NCBI GenBank assembly: GCA_944376225.1 | Contig: CALWBZ010000076.1 | Location: 1 to 63,088, forward strand | From: an uncultured Clostridia bacterium | GTDB taxonomy: Bacteria > Bacillota > Clostridia > Lachnospirales > Bianqueaceae | Reading direction: 5' to 3' | DNA: 63,088 nucleotides | Shown: positions 18,654 through 28,240 of the stretch, piece by piece | How the letters are laid out: each line of letters starts with the position of its first letter | Numbering within the stretch: the first letter of the stretch is position 1 | The notes under the pieces: model-generated | What the model saw: only the letters and a program-made list of their open reading frames with translations | Database searches by the model: none | Told to the model about the DNA's origin: nothing | Position numbers and translations under genes: made by a program

Positions 18654-19046
18654 ATGTACCAATTTTTTCAGCAATGTTTTCAACAGTACCTAAGCCTATA
18701 TTCCGAAGAGATTGCTGAGAATGAACGTTTGCTTACCTTGTTCGCACCGTTCTACGGCCTGGCCAATCCTAAAAACTATGAGGCGTGGAAACTTTCCAGT
18801 GATATTCGCTATTTTGAAGTCAGCCACCTGGTATATTGTATGCTGCACGATGATACGCTGCCTCAGGAGCTCAGGGAGTTCGGTCGGTCGCTGCAGGAAC
18901 AGGGCTATGACGCGATTGGGGCTTCGGGTACATTTTCAGAGGAGACGGTGACCGACCAGCTCAAGCTGATCTACACGATGATCACCAAAAACGGGATGAC
19001 GCGGCCGGATCTGTTCCCACCGCGGGAGGAGACGTCCTCGGATTGA
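18654..19046 (+). CDS. Hypothetical protein, 130 residues
   Basis: The start at 18654 is chosen because aaggaggtgcggt precedes it and the promoter lies in the longer frame that opens at 18543. The protein is soluble, with no signal peptide or membrane segment, probably all-helical, with Gln/Tyr-rich N-terminus (MYQFFQQCFQQYLSLYSEE) and an acidic tail (PREETSSD). I do not recognise a family. It is monocistronic, with its own promoter and a terminator, between the tRNAs and clpB; no functional link can be drawn. Confidence 0.7.
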   Translation: MYQFFQQCFQQYLSLYSEEIAENERLLTLFAPFYGLANPKNYEAWKLSSDIRYFEVSHLVYCMLHDDTLPQELREFGRSLQEQGYDAIGASGTFSEETVTDQLKLIYTMITKNGMTRPDLFPPREETSSD

Positions 19047-19069
19047 TCGATGAAGACAGGAAAGAACCG

Positions 19070-19100
19070 ATACCCTACAGGATGCCTGTGGGGTATTTTT
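19070..19100 (+). terminator. Intrinsic terminator before clpB
   Basis: Stem ataccctacagg with cctgtggggtat (19085-19096, one mismatch-type pair) and a T-run. Confidence 0.85.
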
Positions 19101-19139
19101 GCTACCGAAAATAATTTGACAAGAAATTATATAATTGTG

Positions 19140-19168
19140 TTGACAAAATATGATGGCGGTGCTATAAT
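19140..19168 (+). promoter_or_regulatory. Perfect consensus sigma-A promoter of clpB
   Basis: TTGACA (19140-19145), 17-base spacer, TATAAT (19163-19168). No CIRCE inverted repeat and no CtsR heptad repeat is seen between it and clpB. An extra TTGACA lies at 19116-19121 without a matching -10. Confidence 0.9.
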
Positions 19169-19222
19169 TTAACCGAGCCATGAGAAAGGCTTAGTTTTGA
19201 TGAAAATAGGAGGGCTTATGAT

Positions 19223-21820
19223 ATGAGTCAGAATTATACACAGAAGTCCCTGGACGCCATTCGCGGGGCCCAGGCGATCGCGACGGACCATGGCCATGTA
19301 CAGCTGGAGCCCGTTCATATTTTATACGCGCTGCTGACCCAGGAGGAGAGCCTGATCGCGGCGCTCCTTGGCCGGATGGGCGTCGATGTGCCCGCCATGC
19401 AGAAAGCCTGTGAGAACGCCCTTTCCCGGATCAGTTCCGTCTCCGGACCGGGGCATAAGGCCGGGGAGATTTATGTGTCCCAGGCGACGGACCGGATGCT
19501 GGGGGACAGCGGCAAGAAGGCCAAATCCATGAATGACGAGTATATCTCGGTGGAGCATTTGTTCCTGGCCTTGCTGGATTGCCGGGATTACGCGGTACAG
19601 GATATTTTTAAGAATTACGGGATCACCAGAGACGGATTTTTGAAGGTGCTGGCGGATGTGAGAGGAAACACCCGGGTGACCAGCGACACGCCGGAGGAGA
19701 CCTACGAGGCGCTCAAAAAATACGGACAGGACCTGGTGGAAGCGGCCCGGCAGCACAAGCTGGATCCCGTCATCGGACGGGACGGAGAGATCCGCAACGT
19801 GATTCGTATCCTGTCCCGGAAGACTAAGAACAACCCGGTGCTGATCGGAGAGCCGGGAGTGGGCAAGACGGCCATCGCGGAGGGATTGGCCCAGCGGATT
19901 GTTCGCGGGGACGTGCCGGACGGCCTCAAGGATAAGACGATCTTTTCCCTGGATATGGGGGCGTTGATCGCCGGCGCCAAGTATCAGGGAGAGTTTGAGG
20001 AACGGCTAAAGTCCGTCTTGAACGAAGTGAAGAGTTCCGAAGGACGGATCCTGCTCTTTATCGACGAACTGCATACCATCGTGGGCGCGGGCAAGACCCA
20101 GGGAGCCATGGACGCGGGGAACCTCTTAAAACCCATGCTGGCCCGAGGGGAGCTGCACTGCATCGGCGCTACCACGCTGAACGAGTACCGCCAGTATATC
20201 GAGAAGGATGCGGCGCTGGAGCGGCGTTTCCAGCCGGTCATGGTGGAGGAGCCCACGGTGGAGGATACCGTCTCCATCCTGCGGGGGCTAAAGGAGCGTT
20301 ACGAGGTCTTCCACGGGGTGAAGATCATGGACAATGCTTTAGTCGCCGCTGCGACCCTATCCGACCGGTATATTACCGACCGTTTCCTGCCGGATAAGGC
20401 CATCGACCTTGTGGATGAGGCCTGCGCGGTGATTCGTACCGAGATGGATTCTATGCCCGCGGAGATCGACGAGATTTCGCGAAAGATCATGCGCCTAGAG
20501 ATCGAGCAGACGGCCCTCAAAAAAGAGACGGATACGCTCTCCCAGGAACGCTTAACGGATCTGAGCCGGGAACTGGAAGAGTTGAGGGACCAGATGAAAG
20601 TCATGAAGACCCGTTACGAACAGGAGAAAGATTCCATCGGCCGCGTGCAGAAACTCCGGGAGGAGATCGAGCAGGTCAACGCGGAAATCGAAAAAGCGCA
20701 GCTCTCTTATGATCTAAACAGGGCGGCGGAACTCAATTACGGCAGGCTTCCGGCCTTGAAGAAAGAGCTTCAGGAGGCCGAGGAGATGTCTAAGAAAGAG
20801 GGAGCGCGCCGGGAGTATATGCGGGACGCGGTGACGGAAGAGGAGATCGCCGAGATCGTCGCCCGGTGGACAGGGATCCCCGTGACGAAACTGATGGAGA
20901 GCGAGAGAGCGAAACTCCTGCATCTGGCGGACGAACTGCATAAGCGGGTGATCGGTCAGGACGAGGCGGTGGAGAAGGTGACGGAAACCATCCTTCGCTC
21001 CCGGGCGGGCATCCAGGACCCGAACAGGCCCATCGGTTCCTTCCTGTTTTTGGGCCCCACCGGCGTGGGCAAGACGGAGCTCGCGAAGGCGCTGGCTGCC
21101 ACTCTCTTTGACGACGAGAAGAACATGGTGCGAATCGACATGAGCGAATATATGGAGAAGCATTCCGTCTCCCGCCTGATCGGCGCGCCTCCGGGATACG
21201 TGGGATACGACGAGGGAGGACAGCTCACGGAGGCCGTCAGACGGCATCCCTACAGCGTCGTACTCTTCGACGAGGTGGAGAAGGCCCATCCCGATGTCTT
21301 TAACGTCCTGCTTCAGGTGTTGGACGACGGCCGTATTACCGATTCCCACGGCCGCACCGTGGATTTTAAGAATACCCTCCTGATCCTGACCTCCAACCTC
21401 GGCTCATCCTATTTGCTGGAAGGGATCGAACCGAACGGGGAGATTTCTAAGGAAGCGAGGGAGAACGTGGAGACGCTTCTGAAACAGTCCTTCCGTCCCG
21501 AGTTTCTGAATCGTCTGGACGAGATCGTCTTCTATAAGCCCCTGACGAAGCAGGAGATCAGCCAAATCGTGGATCTGATGATTAAGGGGCTGTCCGAACG
21601 GCTTAAGGATCAGCAGCTAAGCGTGCGGCTGACGGACGCGGCCCGGGCTTATATCGTGGAAAACGGGTATGACCCCGTCTACGGCGCCCGTCCCCTGCGG
21701 CGTTTTATCCAAAGTCATGTGGAAACGATGATCGCGAAAGTGATCATCGCCGGCGATGTCCACGAGGGTTCCGCGTTAACAGTCGACGCGGGAGAGAACG
21801 GACTGTATCTGCGATCCTAA
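19223..21820 (+). CDS. clpB: ATP-dependent disaggregase ClpB
   Basis: An 865-residue Hsp100 protein. In order: Clp N-terminal double repeat (1-150), AAA+ module 1 with Walker [14 protein letters not shown] at about 209-221, the long coiled-coil M domain that defines ClpB (about 405-525), AAA+ module 2 with Walker [14 protein letters not shown] at about 610-622, and the C-terminal D2-small domain. There is no ClpP-binding IGF/L loop obvious after module 2, consistent with ClpB. It threads aggregated proteins together with DnaK. It is monocistronic between a consensus promoter and a terminator. Confidence 0.97.
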   Translation: MSQNYTQKSLDAIRGAQAIATDHGHVQLEPVHILYALLTQEESLIAALLGRMGVDVPAMQKACENALSRISSVSGPGHKAGEIYVSQATDRMLGDSGKKAKSMNDEYISVEHLFLALLDCRDYAVQDIFKNYGITRDGFLKVLADVRGNTRVTSDTPEETYEALKKYGQDLVEAARQHKLDPVIGRDGEIRNVIRILSRKTKNNPVLIGEPGVGKTAIAEGLAQRIVRGDVPDGLKDKTIFSLDMGALIAGAKYQGEFEERLKSVLNEVKSSEGRILLFIDELHTIVGAGKTQGAMDAGNLLKPMLARGELHCIGATTLNEYRQYIEKDAALERRFQPVMVEEPTVEDTVSILRGLKERYEVFHGVKIMDNALVAAATLSDRYITDRFLPDKAIDLVDEACAVIRTEMDSMPAEIDEISRKIMRLEIEQTALKKETDTLSQERLTDLSRELEELRDQMKVMKTRYEQEKDSIGRVQKLREEIEQVNAEIEKAQLSYDLNRAAELNYGRLPALKKELQEAEEMSKKEGARREYMRDAVTEEEIAEIVARWTGIPVTKLMESERAKLLHLADELHKRVIGQDEAVEKVTETILRSRAGIQDPNRPIGSFLFLGPTGVGKTELAKALAATLFDDEKNMVRIDMSEYMEKHSVSRLIGAPPGYVGYDEGGQLTEAVRRHPYSVVLFDEVEKAHPDVFNVLLQVLDDGRITDSHGRTVDFKNTLLILTSNLGSSYLLEGIEPNGEISKEARENVETLLKQSFRPEFLNRLDEIVFYKPLTKQEISQIVDLMIKGLSERLKDQQLSVRLTDAARAYIVENGYDPVYGARPLRRFIQSHVETMIAKVIIAGDVHEGSALTVDAGENGLYLRS

Positions 21821-21844
21821 ACGAAAAAATAGCATAAAAACCAT

Positions 21845-21880
21845 GGCGGACAAGCGATTTCAACTTGTCCGCCTGTTTTA
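21845..21880 (+). terminator. Intrinsic terminator of clpB
   Basis: Perfect stem ggcggacaag (21845-21854) with cttgtccgcc (21864-21873), then tgtttta. Confidence 0.9.
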
Positions 21881-21923
21881 TTATACTTCGCCTGTACTTT
21901 TCCGGCCAGATTGCCGGCCATCC

Positions 21924-21952
21924 TTCCCATAAAGGAAAAAAAGTAGTATAAT
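21924..21952 (+). promoter_or_regulatory. Possible promoter of the 1216-residue protein gene
   Basis: TATAAT at 21947-21952 is perfect; the -35 candidate TTCCCA (21924-21929, 17-base spacer) is weak, suggesting an activator or low expression. Confidence 0.45.
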
Positions 21953-21991
21953 CTGTTGTAAAGACTGGGATTTGGATTGGAGGGTCACAGG

Positions 21992-24900
21992 ATGGATTTG
22001 ACAGAGATGAAATCACTGTTGTTTTATGTGTCGGGGAATTCTTTTAAGGCGGAGAAGGCGGGGGGAAGAGCGAAGCCCACGTTTTGCAGCGCCGTCTCTC
22101 TCATCGAGGACGGTGTAAAAGGCGGGGCCATCTCCTGCGATACCAGGCAGCAGCTGGCCTGGAAGGCGCCGGGCAATATCTATGCCGAGAGGGGGACGCT
22201 GTCTTTCTGGTGGAGATCCCGGTATCCCGTAGGGCCCACCCCCTTTCCGATCTTCCGGGTGGGCTATGCGGATCACAGCAGCTGGGATCAATGTTTTCTT
22301 CGGGTGGATTACGACGGAGAAGGACTGGAAGCCTTTGTGACGGATATCAATCTTTCCCGGGTGAGGGTGATCTGCCCCGTCAAACCCTTTCCCGAACCCC
22401 AAGAATGGATGCATATCCTGGTAGAGTGGGACGAACTCTATGGGATTCGTCTGTACGTAAACGGGGAGATGGCCGGGGAGAAAAAGCAGCCCGGCGTGTA
22501 TTTCGCGGGGCTCGATCAGTTTGGCCCCCATTCCCGGATCATCGGCAGCTGGCATGTGCAGAGCGATTATAACTTCATTAGGGGCGGAGACGTCTGCGAG
22601 ATCTCCATATGGGATCATATGCTTTCCGCGGCGGAGGTGAAGACGCTGGCGCGGGGTGAGTGGCCGAATCCGCCGGCGTACCGGCCGGATGCAGAGGATC
22701 CCTTGGTGAAAGAAGGATTCCTCTTGCGCAACGGTTTTAACCGCAAGGTGCCGCGGATTCCAGGCATGGCCGTGGCCCGAAAAGTGGAGATCCATGAGGC
22801 CTATGATCTCAAACGCTGGTGGTATAAGGGCTGCGACGGCATCCGGGAGACCACCTGGCCCGGCGTATATAACCGTTCCCGATTGAAGGGGCGAAACGAC
22901 TATTTCCAGCTTCCCGATTGGGACTGCTATTCCCTGTCCGGCCAGGCGATCACGTTTCATCTGCCCTATGAACCCTACGATCATATCGAGATCTCCGGCA
23001 GCGCCTACGGCAAGGCGGAATTGGTGGATGATGACGGTTCCGTGAAGGAGGAGCTGTTTACGCGGCCCCAGGGGCTGGAGCGTACCGTTCATGAGATGCC
23101 GACCCGTATCGGCGGCAAGATTCGTTTCACCAATGTAGAGAAAGAAGAGCCCATCGGCGATTTCTCGGTTTATCATGTCTATGAGGGCCGGGCTCCCCGG
23201 GGGATGTACTCCTATACCTATCATGTGGAGCCGGGTTCCGACCGGCGTCAGGACGAGGAGGCCCAGAGGGAGCTGCGCCGCTTCATCAAGGGCCGTTATA
23301 CGCCCTACGAGAGGAATATCTGGACCGCGGTGCCGGACGGCGCGGGGAACAAACTGGAGACGGAGGAGCAGGGTGGGTATCCCTTCTACAACATCATCCT
23401 TCCCTACGAGGCGGACGATCACGCGGGACTGGACGGGATCGAGCTGACCTTCTGTACGCAGGAGCAGGGGGACGTCTCCTATTCGGTCCAGGTGAAGGAT
23501 CCCCTGTGGTATTACCGCAACCTAGCCCATTTCACCTTCCGGGCCCAGGCGGGCATCCAGCAGCGGCTGTGGCTGGATACCCGGGATCGCATCCTGCCCA
23601 AGGGACGGTGTTTGTATCTGGTCATCGCGGTAAGCGACCTCAAGGCGGGCAAGCGGATGATGGAGAGTCTGCAGCTTCGGACGATCTATAAGCCGGCGGA
23701 GCAGGCCAGGGCGGAGCATGTGGAAGACCGTTTCGCCCAGGTAAAGGATATCACGGGACATCTCACGGAGGAAAGCCCCTTCTTGCCCGAGTACCAGATG
23801 TTCAACCGTTTCCAGCGGGATATTTTGGATCTTCTCAAGGTAGATCCCGACCATCCCCAGGGCAACGCCTATCTTTACATGCTGATGATGCACCGCAGAA
23901 ATATGCCGAAGGACCGTATGGGCAATGAGGTGAGCCTGCCGGAGATCAAGGACAGGCCGGAGCCGGTGCCCGAGGGCGTGCCGGAATGGGCTCATCGGCA
24001 GATCGAATACTTAAAACATTATAAGAAGATTCTTCGGTTCTATATCGACAAGCGTCAGATCGCCAACGGAGAGCTGGGCGGAGGACTGTCCGACGACGGA
24101 GATTTCGTGGCCACCTGGGCGCAGATGGTTTTGATGGACGCGGACGGGGACAAGGTCAAGGACGCGATGGAAGCCAACGAGAAGGCGTTTTTCGATCAGG
24201 GCATGTTTACGAACGGCCTCTGCTCCATCCAGGCGGATGAGCTGCACTCCTCGGAGGAGGGGCTGGTGAGCCTATCTGCCTGCATGAACGCGTTTCCCGG
24301 CGATCCCAGATGGCTGGAAGCCGCCATGGAGACGGGCCGCAGCGTGGATTGGATTACCGGAGTCAACGAGAAGGGGCATCGGCATATTCGTTCCACCTAT
24401 TACAGCGGATCCGTGATGGCGGAGGAAGAGCCCTGGGGAGGACAGCAGTCCTGCAGCTATATCGCCCTCGAGCCTGCCTGGCAGGTGGCGCAGTATAACG
24501 GCAATCCCCATCTGCTGAAACGGCTGGAAGAGATGGCCGATTCCGCCGTGGCTCATTACCATCCGCAGGAGGGGTATATTCACTCCTATCTGCGTTTTGA
24601 AGACGACGAGGAGAACCCGGCCATGAACGGGCGCAATGCCGGCGAGCGCACGCTGATGATGCCCGCCTGGAAGCTGATCGGCAAAAAGGCCTATTGGGAC
24701 TGTCAGATTCCGGCGGATCGGGGCGGAAGAGTCCTGAAGGATACGGGCATACCGTTGTATCCCTGGAAGGAAGGCGAGGATCATGTGCTGGATAAAGAAA
24801 AGATCGCCGAGCGCTACAGGAGCCTCAACAGGATGGCGGCTATCCGGGAGTATTACTGTACCGAGGGGCATCCCTGGATCGACCGGGTCTATGTGGATCC

Positions 24901-25642
24901 GGCGGCGCTCTACTGCGACCGTCTGGGGGACCCGTCGGACGTCTACGTGCGCTGTACTTTCCCCATGAACCGGATCGCCTGGAAGTTTACCAACTGGGGG
25001 GACGACGAGCGCGTGGCCATCCTAACCCCTGTTGCGGAGGAGGACCATCTGCGGATCCTGGTCTGCAACGTGTCCGACAGGGACGTGTACGCGGATCTGA
25101 TCGGCGGGGACATCAAGCCGGGCCGCTGGAAAATCCTTTGCGGCGTGGATACCAACGACGACGACCGGATCGACGAAGATAGCATCTGCTTCGTACAGAA
25201 TTTCGAGAAGACGGCGAAGGTGCGCGTCGTCTTTCCCGCGGGGGCGGTGAGCGTCCTGGAGCTGGAGCTTCTGGAAGAGGGGAAGCCCTACTGGGAGCGC
25301 CCCGATCTGGGAATCTCCAAGGAGGACATCCGCATATACGATCACGGCATCAACGTGCGGATCCATTCCCTGGGCAGCGTTCCCACGCCCCAGACGGACG
25401 TGGTGCTGAAAGACGGGGACGGCAATATCCTGAAACGGGCCGTCCTGCCGCCGTTACCCGCGCCCACGGACCTGTGGCCCAAGTATCGGGACGTGATCTT
25501 CTATCTCCACGGCATATCGGATTTGGAAGGTTGTTATATCGAAATCGATCCGGAGCATAAGATTCAGGAGATCACGAGAGCCAATAACGTGGTGAGCCTC
25601 AGAGAGGCCATCCGAAAGAGAAAACCGGTTCTATCCTCATAA
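21992..25642 (+). CDS. Large LamG-like/alpha-toroid/CARDB-like protein of unknown function
   Basis: A 1216-residue protein starting at ATG 21992 (ggaggg seven bases upstream). There is no signal peptide or membrane helix, so it appears cytoplasmic. Residues about 15-230 look like a LamG/concanavalin jelly-roll (GTLSFWWRSRY, ...VEWDELYGIRLYVNGEMAG, ...IIGSWHVQSDYNFIRGGDVCE). A beta-rich middle follows. Residues about 670-930 read like an alpha/alpha-toroid (NGELGGGLSDDGDFVATW, MFTNGLCSIQADELHSSEEG, WGGQQSCSYIALEPAWQVAQ), and about 1115-1200 like a CARDB/Ig-type domain. The mix suggests a glycan-acting enzyme, perhaps a lyase, but I cannot name a family. It stands alone between terminators. Confidence 0.8.
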   Translation: MDLTEMKSLLFYVSGNSFKAEKAGGRAKPTFCSAVSLIEDGVKGGAISCDTRQQLAWKAPGNIYAERGTLSFWWRSRYPVGPTPFPIFRVGYADHSSWDQCFLRVDYDGEGLEAFVTDINLSRVRVICPVKPFPEPQEWMHILVEWDELYGIRLYVNGEMAGEKKQPGVYFAGLDQFGPHSRIIGSWHVQSDYNFIRGGDVCEISIWDHMLSAAEVKTLARGEWPNPPAYRPDAEDPLVKEGFLLRNGFNRKVPRIPGMAVARKVEIHEAYDLKRWWYKGCDGIRETTWPGVYNRSRLKGRNDYFQLPDWDCYSLSGQAITFHLPYEPYDHIEISGSAYGKAELVDDDGSVKEELFTRPQGLERTVHEMPTRIGGKIRFTNVEKEEPIGDFSVYHVYEGRAPRGMYSYTYHVEPGSDRRQDEEAQRELRRFIKGRYTPYERNIWTAVPDGAGNKLETEEQGGYPFYNIILPYEADDHAGLDGIELTFCTQEQGDVSYSVQVKDPLWYYRNLAHFTFRAQAGIQQRLWLDTRDRILPKGRCLYLVIAVSDLKAGKRMMESLQLRTIYKPAEQARAEHVEDRFAQVKDITGHLTEESPFLPEYQMFNRFQRDILDLLKVDPDHPQGNAYLYMLMMHRRNMPKDRMGNEVSLPEIKDRPEPVPEGVPEWAHRQIEYLKHYKKILRFYIDKRQIANGELGGGLSDDGDFVATWAQMVLMDADGDKVKDAMEANEKAFFDQGMFTNGLCSIQADELHSSEEGLVSLSACMNAFPGDPRWLEAAMETGRSVDWITGVNEKGHRHIRSTYYSGSVMAEEEPWGGQQSCSYIALEPAWQVAQYNGNPHLLKRLEEMADSAVAHYHPQEGYIHSYLRFEDDEENPAMNGRNAGERTLMMPAWKLIGKKAYWDCQIPADRGGRVLKDTGIPLYPWKEGEDHVLDKEKIAERYRSLNRMAAIREYYCTEGHPWIDRVYVDPAALYCDRLGDPSDVYVRCTFPMNRIAWKFTNWGDDERVAILTPVAEEDHLRILVCNVSDRDVYADLIGGDIKPGRWKILCGVDTNDDDRIDEDSICFVQNFEKTAKVRVVFPAGAVSVLELELLEEGKPYWERPDLGISKEDIRIYDHGINVRIHSLGSVPTPQTDVVLKDGDGNILKRAVLPPLPAPTDLWPKYRDVIFYLHGISDLEGCYIEIDPEHKIQEITRANNVVSLREAIRKRKPVLSS

Positions 25643-25684
25643 AAAAATCTCCAACCGTGAAAAATCGCGGTTGGAGATTTTTTT
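25641..25684. terminator. Bidirectional intrinsic terminator
   Basis: Perfect 17-base arms (aaaaaaatctccaaccg, 25641-25657, and its complement 25668-25684) with A- and T-runs at both ends. It terminates the convergent 1216-residue gene and the phosphoketolase gene; both stop codons lie at or inside its arms. Confidence 0.97.
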
Positions 25685-28040
25685 ATACATGCCATTGCCA
25701 GTCCCGAATCTCCGGAAGATCCAGTCCCACCTCGTGGATGTACTGCTTGTGTTCCACGAGCGTATCCCGCATGAGCTGCAGCAGATAAGCGCCGCGGTTG
25801 CCCAGCTGGGGCAGATTCTGAATGACATCCTGTACCAGGTGGAAGCGGTCGATCTGGTTCTGCACCCGCATGTCGAAGGGGGTGGTGATCGTTCCCTCTT
25901 CCATATAGCCGTGTACATGGAGGTTACGGTTATGACGCAGGTAGGTCAGTTCGTGGATCATGGTGGGATAGCCGTGGAAAGCGAAGATGATGGGCTTATC
26001 CTTGGTGAACAGAGCGTCGTAATCCGCGTCCGTCAGTCCGTGAGGATGACGGGTGTTGGATTCGAGCTTCATCAGATCCACCACGTTGATAAAGCGAATC
26101 TTCAGTTCCGGCATATGCTCTCTGAGAATCGTGACGGCGGCCAGGGCTTCCAGCGTCGGCGTGTCGCCGCAGCAGGCCATCACCACGTCCGGCTCCTGTC
26201 CCTGAACGTTGCTGGCCCAATCCCAGATGCCCACGCCCTGGGTACAATGCTTTACGGCCTGCTCCATGGTGAGCCACTGCTGGCGGGGATGCTTGGAGGT
26301 CACGAGAACATTGACATAGTTCTTGCTCCGGATACAGTGATCGAAACAGGAGAGCAGGCAGTTGGCGTCCGGCGGGAGATAGATCCGCACCACGTCCGCC
26401 TTCTTGTTGGCGATATGATCCAAGAATCCGGGGTCCTGATGGGTAAAACCGTTATGGTCCTGCTGCCAAACGTTAGAAGACAGGATCAGGTTCAGGGACG
26501 CGATCTTCTGACGCCAGGGAAGCTCCGCGCAGACCTTCAGCCACTTGGCGTGCTGGGCGGCCATGGAGTCGATGATCCGGATAAAAGCCTCATAGCTGGC
26601 GAAGAATCCGTGACGGCCCGTCAACAGATACCCTTCCAGCCATCCTTCGCACATGTGCTCGCTCAGCATGGAATCCATGACCCGTCCGTCCGAGGCCAAA
26701 AACTCGTCGGTCTCCAGCTGTGTGGTGTTCCAGTCCCGGTTTGTCGCCTCGAAGACGCGGCCCAGTCGGTTGGACATGGTCTCGTCGGGACCAAAGATTC
26801 GGAAGTTGCGGCTCTCCTCGTTCAGACGGAAGATATCCCGCACGAATCCGCCGAGTTCGATCATATCCTGAGCTTCCGTGGCGCCGGGAGCGGGGACGGA
26901 GACGGCGTATTTGCGGAAATCAGGCAGCCGCAGATCCCGCAGCAAAAGCCCGCCGTTGGCGTGGGGATTGGCGCTGATTCGACGATCTCCCTTGGGCGCC
27001 AGCTCCCGCAGTTCGGGAATCAGTTTTCCGTCTTCCCCAAAGAGCTCCTCCGGCTTATAGCTCATCAGCCAGTCTTTAAGAAGCTCCAGATGTTCCGGCT
27101 GCTCCATGGTGATGGGCACCTGGTGGGCCCGGAAGGATCCTTCGATCTGCTTCCCGTCCACCACCTTGGGGCCGGTCCAGCCCTTGGGAGTACGCAGGAC
27201 GATCATGGGCCAGAAGGGACGGGTCATATCGCCGTTTTCCCGGGCGTTTTTCTGGATCGTATGGATTTCCTCGATGGCCTGATCCAGCGTCTCGGCCATC
27301 TTGCGGTGCATGGTCATGGGATCGTCGCCCTCTACGAAGTAGGGCTTCCATCCGCAGCCGTGGAAAAAGCTTTCGATCTCGTCATGGGAGATGCGGGAGA
27401 AGATGGTGGGGTTACTGATCTTATAGCCGTTCAGATGCAGAATGGGAAGAACCGCGCCGTCCGTCCGGGGATTCAAAAACTTATTGGAATGCCAGGCCGT
27501 AGCAAGCGGTCCGGTCTCCGCCTCGCCGTCGCCGACGATGCAGGCGGTGATCAGATCCGGGTTATCGAACACGGAGCCGAAGGCGTGGGCGATGGAATAG
27601 CCCAGCTCGCCGCCCTCGTTGATGGATCCGGGCGTCTCCGGAGCCACGTGGCTGGAGATGCCGCCGGGGAAGGAAAACTGCTTGCACAGACGCTTGAGTC
27701 CGGGGATATCCTGGCTGATGTTGGGATATACCTCGCTGTAGGTTCCTTCCAGATAAGAATTCGCGACAAAGAAATTGCCGCCGTGTCCCGGTCCGGAGAT
27801 CAGGATCATATCAAGATCATATTTGTTGATGATTCGGTTCAGATGAGTATAGACAAAGTTCTGACCCGGCACGGTGCCCCAATGGCCCACGATCTTTTTC
27901 TTGATGTGATCCGGGGACAGGGGTTCCCGCAGCAAGGGATTATCCAGCAGATAGAGCTGGGCCGCCGCCAGATAGTTGGCCGCGCGCCAATAGGCGTCCA
28001 TCTTGCTCAAATAGGAATCCGTCAAATAAGAATCGGACAT
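25683..28040 (-). CDS. xfp: Xylulose-5-phosphate/fructose-6-phosphate phosphoketolase
   Basis: A 785-residue thiamine-diphosphate enzyme that splits xylulose-5-P (or fructose-6-P) with phosphate into acetyl-phosphate and glyceraldehyde-3-P (or erythrose-4-P). [39 protein letters not shown] and [20 protein letters not shown] are family signatures of the phosphate and ThDP sites; length matches the usual 790-830. It offers an ATP-yielding pentose route in anaerobes. It is monocistronic, with a promoter at 28109-28082 flanked by a wide inverted repeat. A longer open frame on the opposite strand is a codon-bias shadow. Confidence 0.97.
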   Translation of the reverse strand: MSDSYLTDSYLSKMDAYWRAANYLAAAQLYLLDNPLLREPLSPDHIKKKIVGHWGTVPGQNFVYTHLNRIINKYDLDMILISGPGHGGNFFVANSYLEGTYSEVYPNISQDIPGLKRLCKQFSFPGGISSHVAPETPGSINEGGELGYSIAHAFGSVFDNPDLITACIVGDGEAETGPLATAWHSNKFLNPRTDGAVLPILHLNGYKISNPTIFSRISHDEIESFFHGCGWKPYFVEGDDPMTMHRKMAETLDQAIEEIHTIQKNARENGDMTRPFWPMIVLRTPKGWTGPKVVDGKQIEGSFRAHQVPITMEQPEHLELLKDWLMSYKPEELFGEDGKLIPELRELAPKGDRRISANPHANGGLLLRDLRLPDFRKYAVSVPAPGATEAQDMIELGGFVRDIFRLNEESRNFRIFGPDETMSNRLGRVFEATNRDWNTTQLETDEFLASDGRVMDSMLSEHMCEGWLEGYLLTGRHGFFASYEAFIRIIDSMAAQHAKWLKVCAELPWRQKIASLNLILSSNVWQQDHNGFTHQDPGFLDHIANKKADVVRIYLPPDANCLLSCFDHCIRSKNYVNVLVTSKHPRQQWLTMEQAVKHCTQGVGIWDWASNVQGQEPDVVMACCGDTPTLEALAAVTILREHMPELKIRFINVVDLMKLESNTRHPHGLTDADYDALFTKDKPIIFAFHGYPTMIHELTYLRHNRNLHVHGYMEEGTITTPFDMRVQNQIDRFHLVQDVIQNLPQLGNRGAYLLQLMRDTLVEHKQYIHEVGLDLPEIRDWQWHV

Positions 28041-28070
28041 AAAAAATCCTCCTTTGTATCGTTAAAAAAA

Positions 28071-28163
28071 TCACGAGTCCCATTATACCCGAAAAACGGA
28101 GATTTTCAAGACAAAATAAGAACAAAAGAAAGATTCTACATTTTTCAACAACAGGACTCGTGA
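28071..28163. repeat. Wide inverted repeat flanking the xfp promoter
   Basis: tcacgagtcc (28071-28080) and its exact complement ggactcgtga (28154-28163) enclose the xfp -10/-35 region; the proximal arm covers the expected transcript start and the distal arm lies near -80. Confidence 0.65.
28082..28109 (-). promoter_or_regulatory. Predicted sigma-A promoter of xfp
   Basis: Minus strand TTGAAA (28109-28104), 16-base spacer, TATAAT (28087-28082), 41 bases before the xfp ATG. Confidence 0.75.
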
Positions 28164-28188
28164 AAAATCCAATATTTCTATAAAATTT

Positions 28189-28224
28189 AGAAAGCGCCGC
28201 TCCGGATGATGAGCGCCGCTTTCT
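28189..28224 (-). terminator. Terminator-like hairpin after gltD
   Basis: Fourteen-base arms (28189-28202 and 28211-28224) with one internal mismatch, followed on the minus strand by aaattttat. Ends the gltB-gltD transcript; the T-run is weak. Confidence 0.65.
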
Positions 28225-28240
28225 CCGCGTCTAAAAAGAC

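Noticed and set aside
19116..19135. TTGACA followed by TATAAT upstream of the main clpB promoter
   Set aside because: The spacer is eight bases, too short for a sigma-A promoter.
25671..28163. An 830-codon open frame on the plus strand across phosphoketolase
   Set aside because: It is antisense to a full-length, highly conserved enzyme; the translation is rich in His, Gln and Leu without any known motif, as expected from GC-biased third positions of the real gene.
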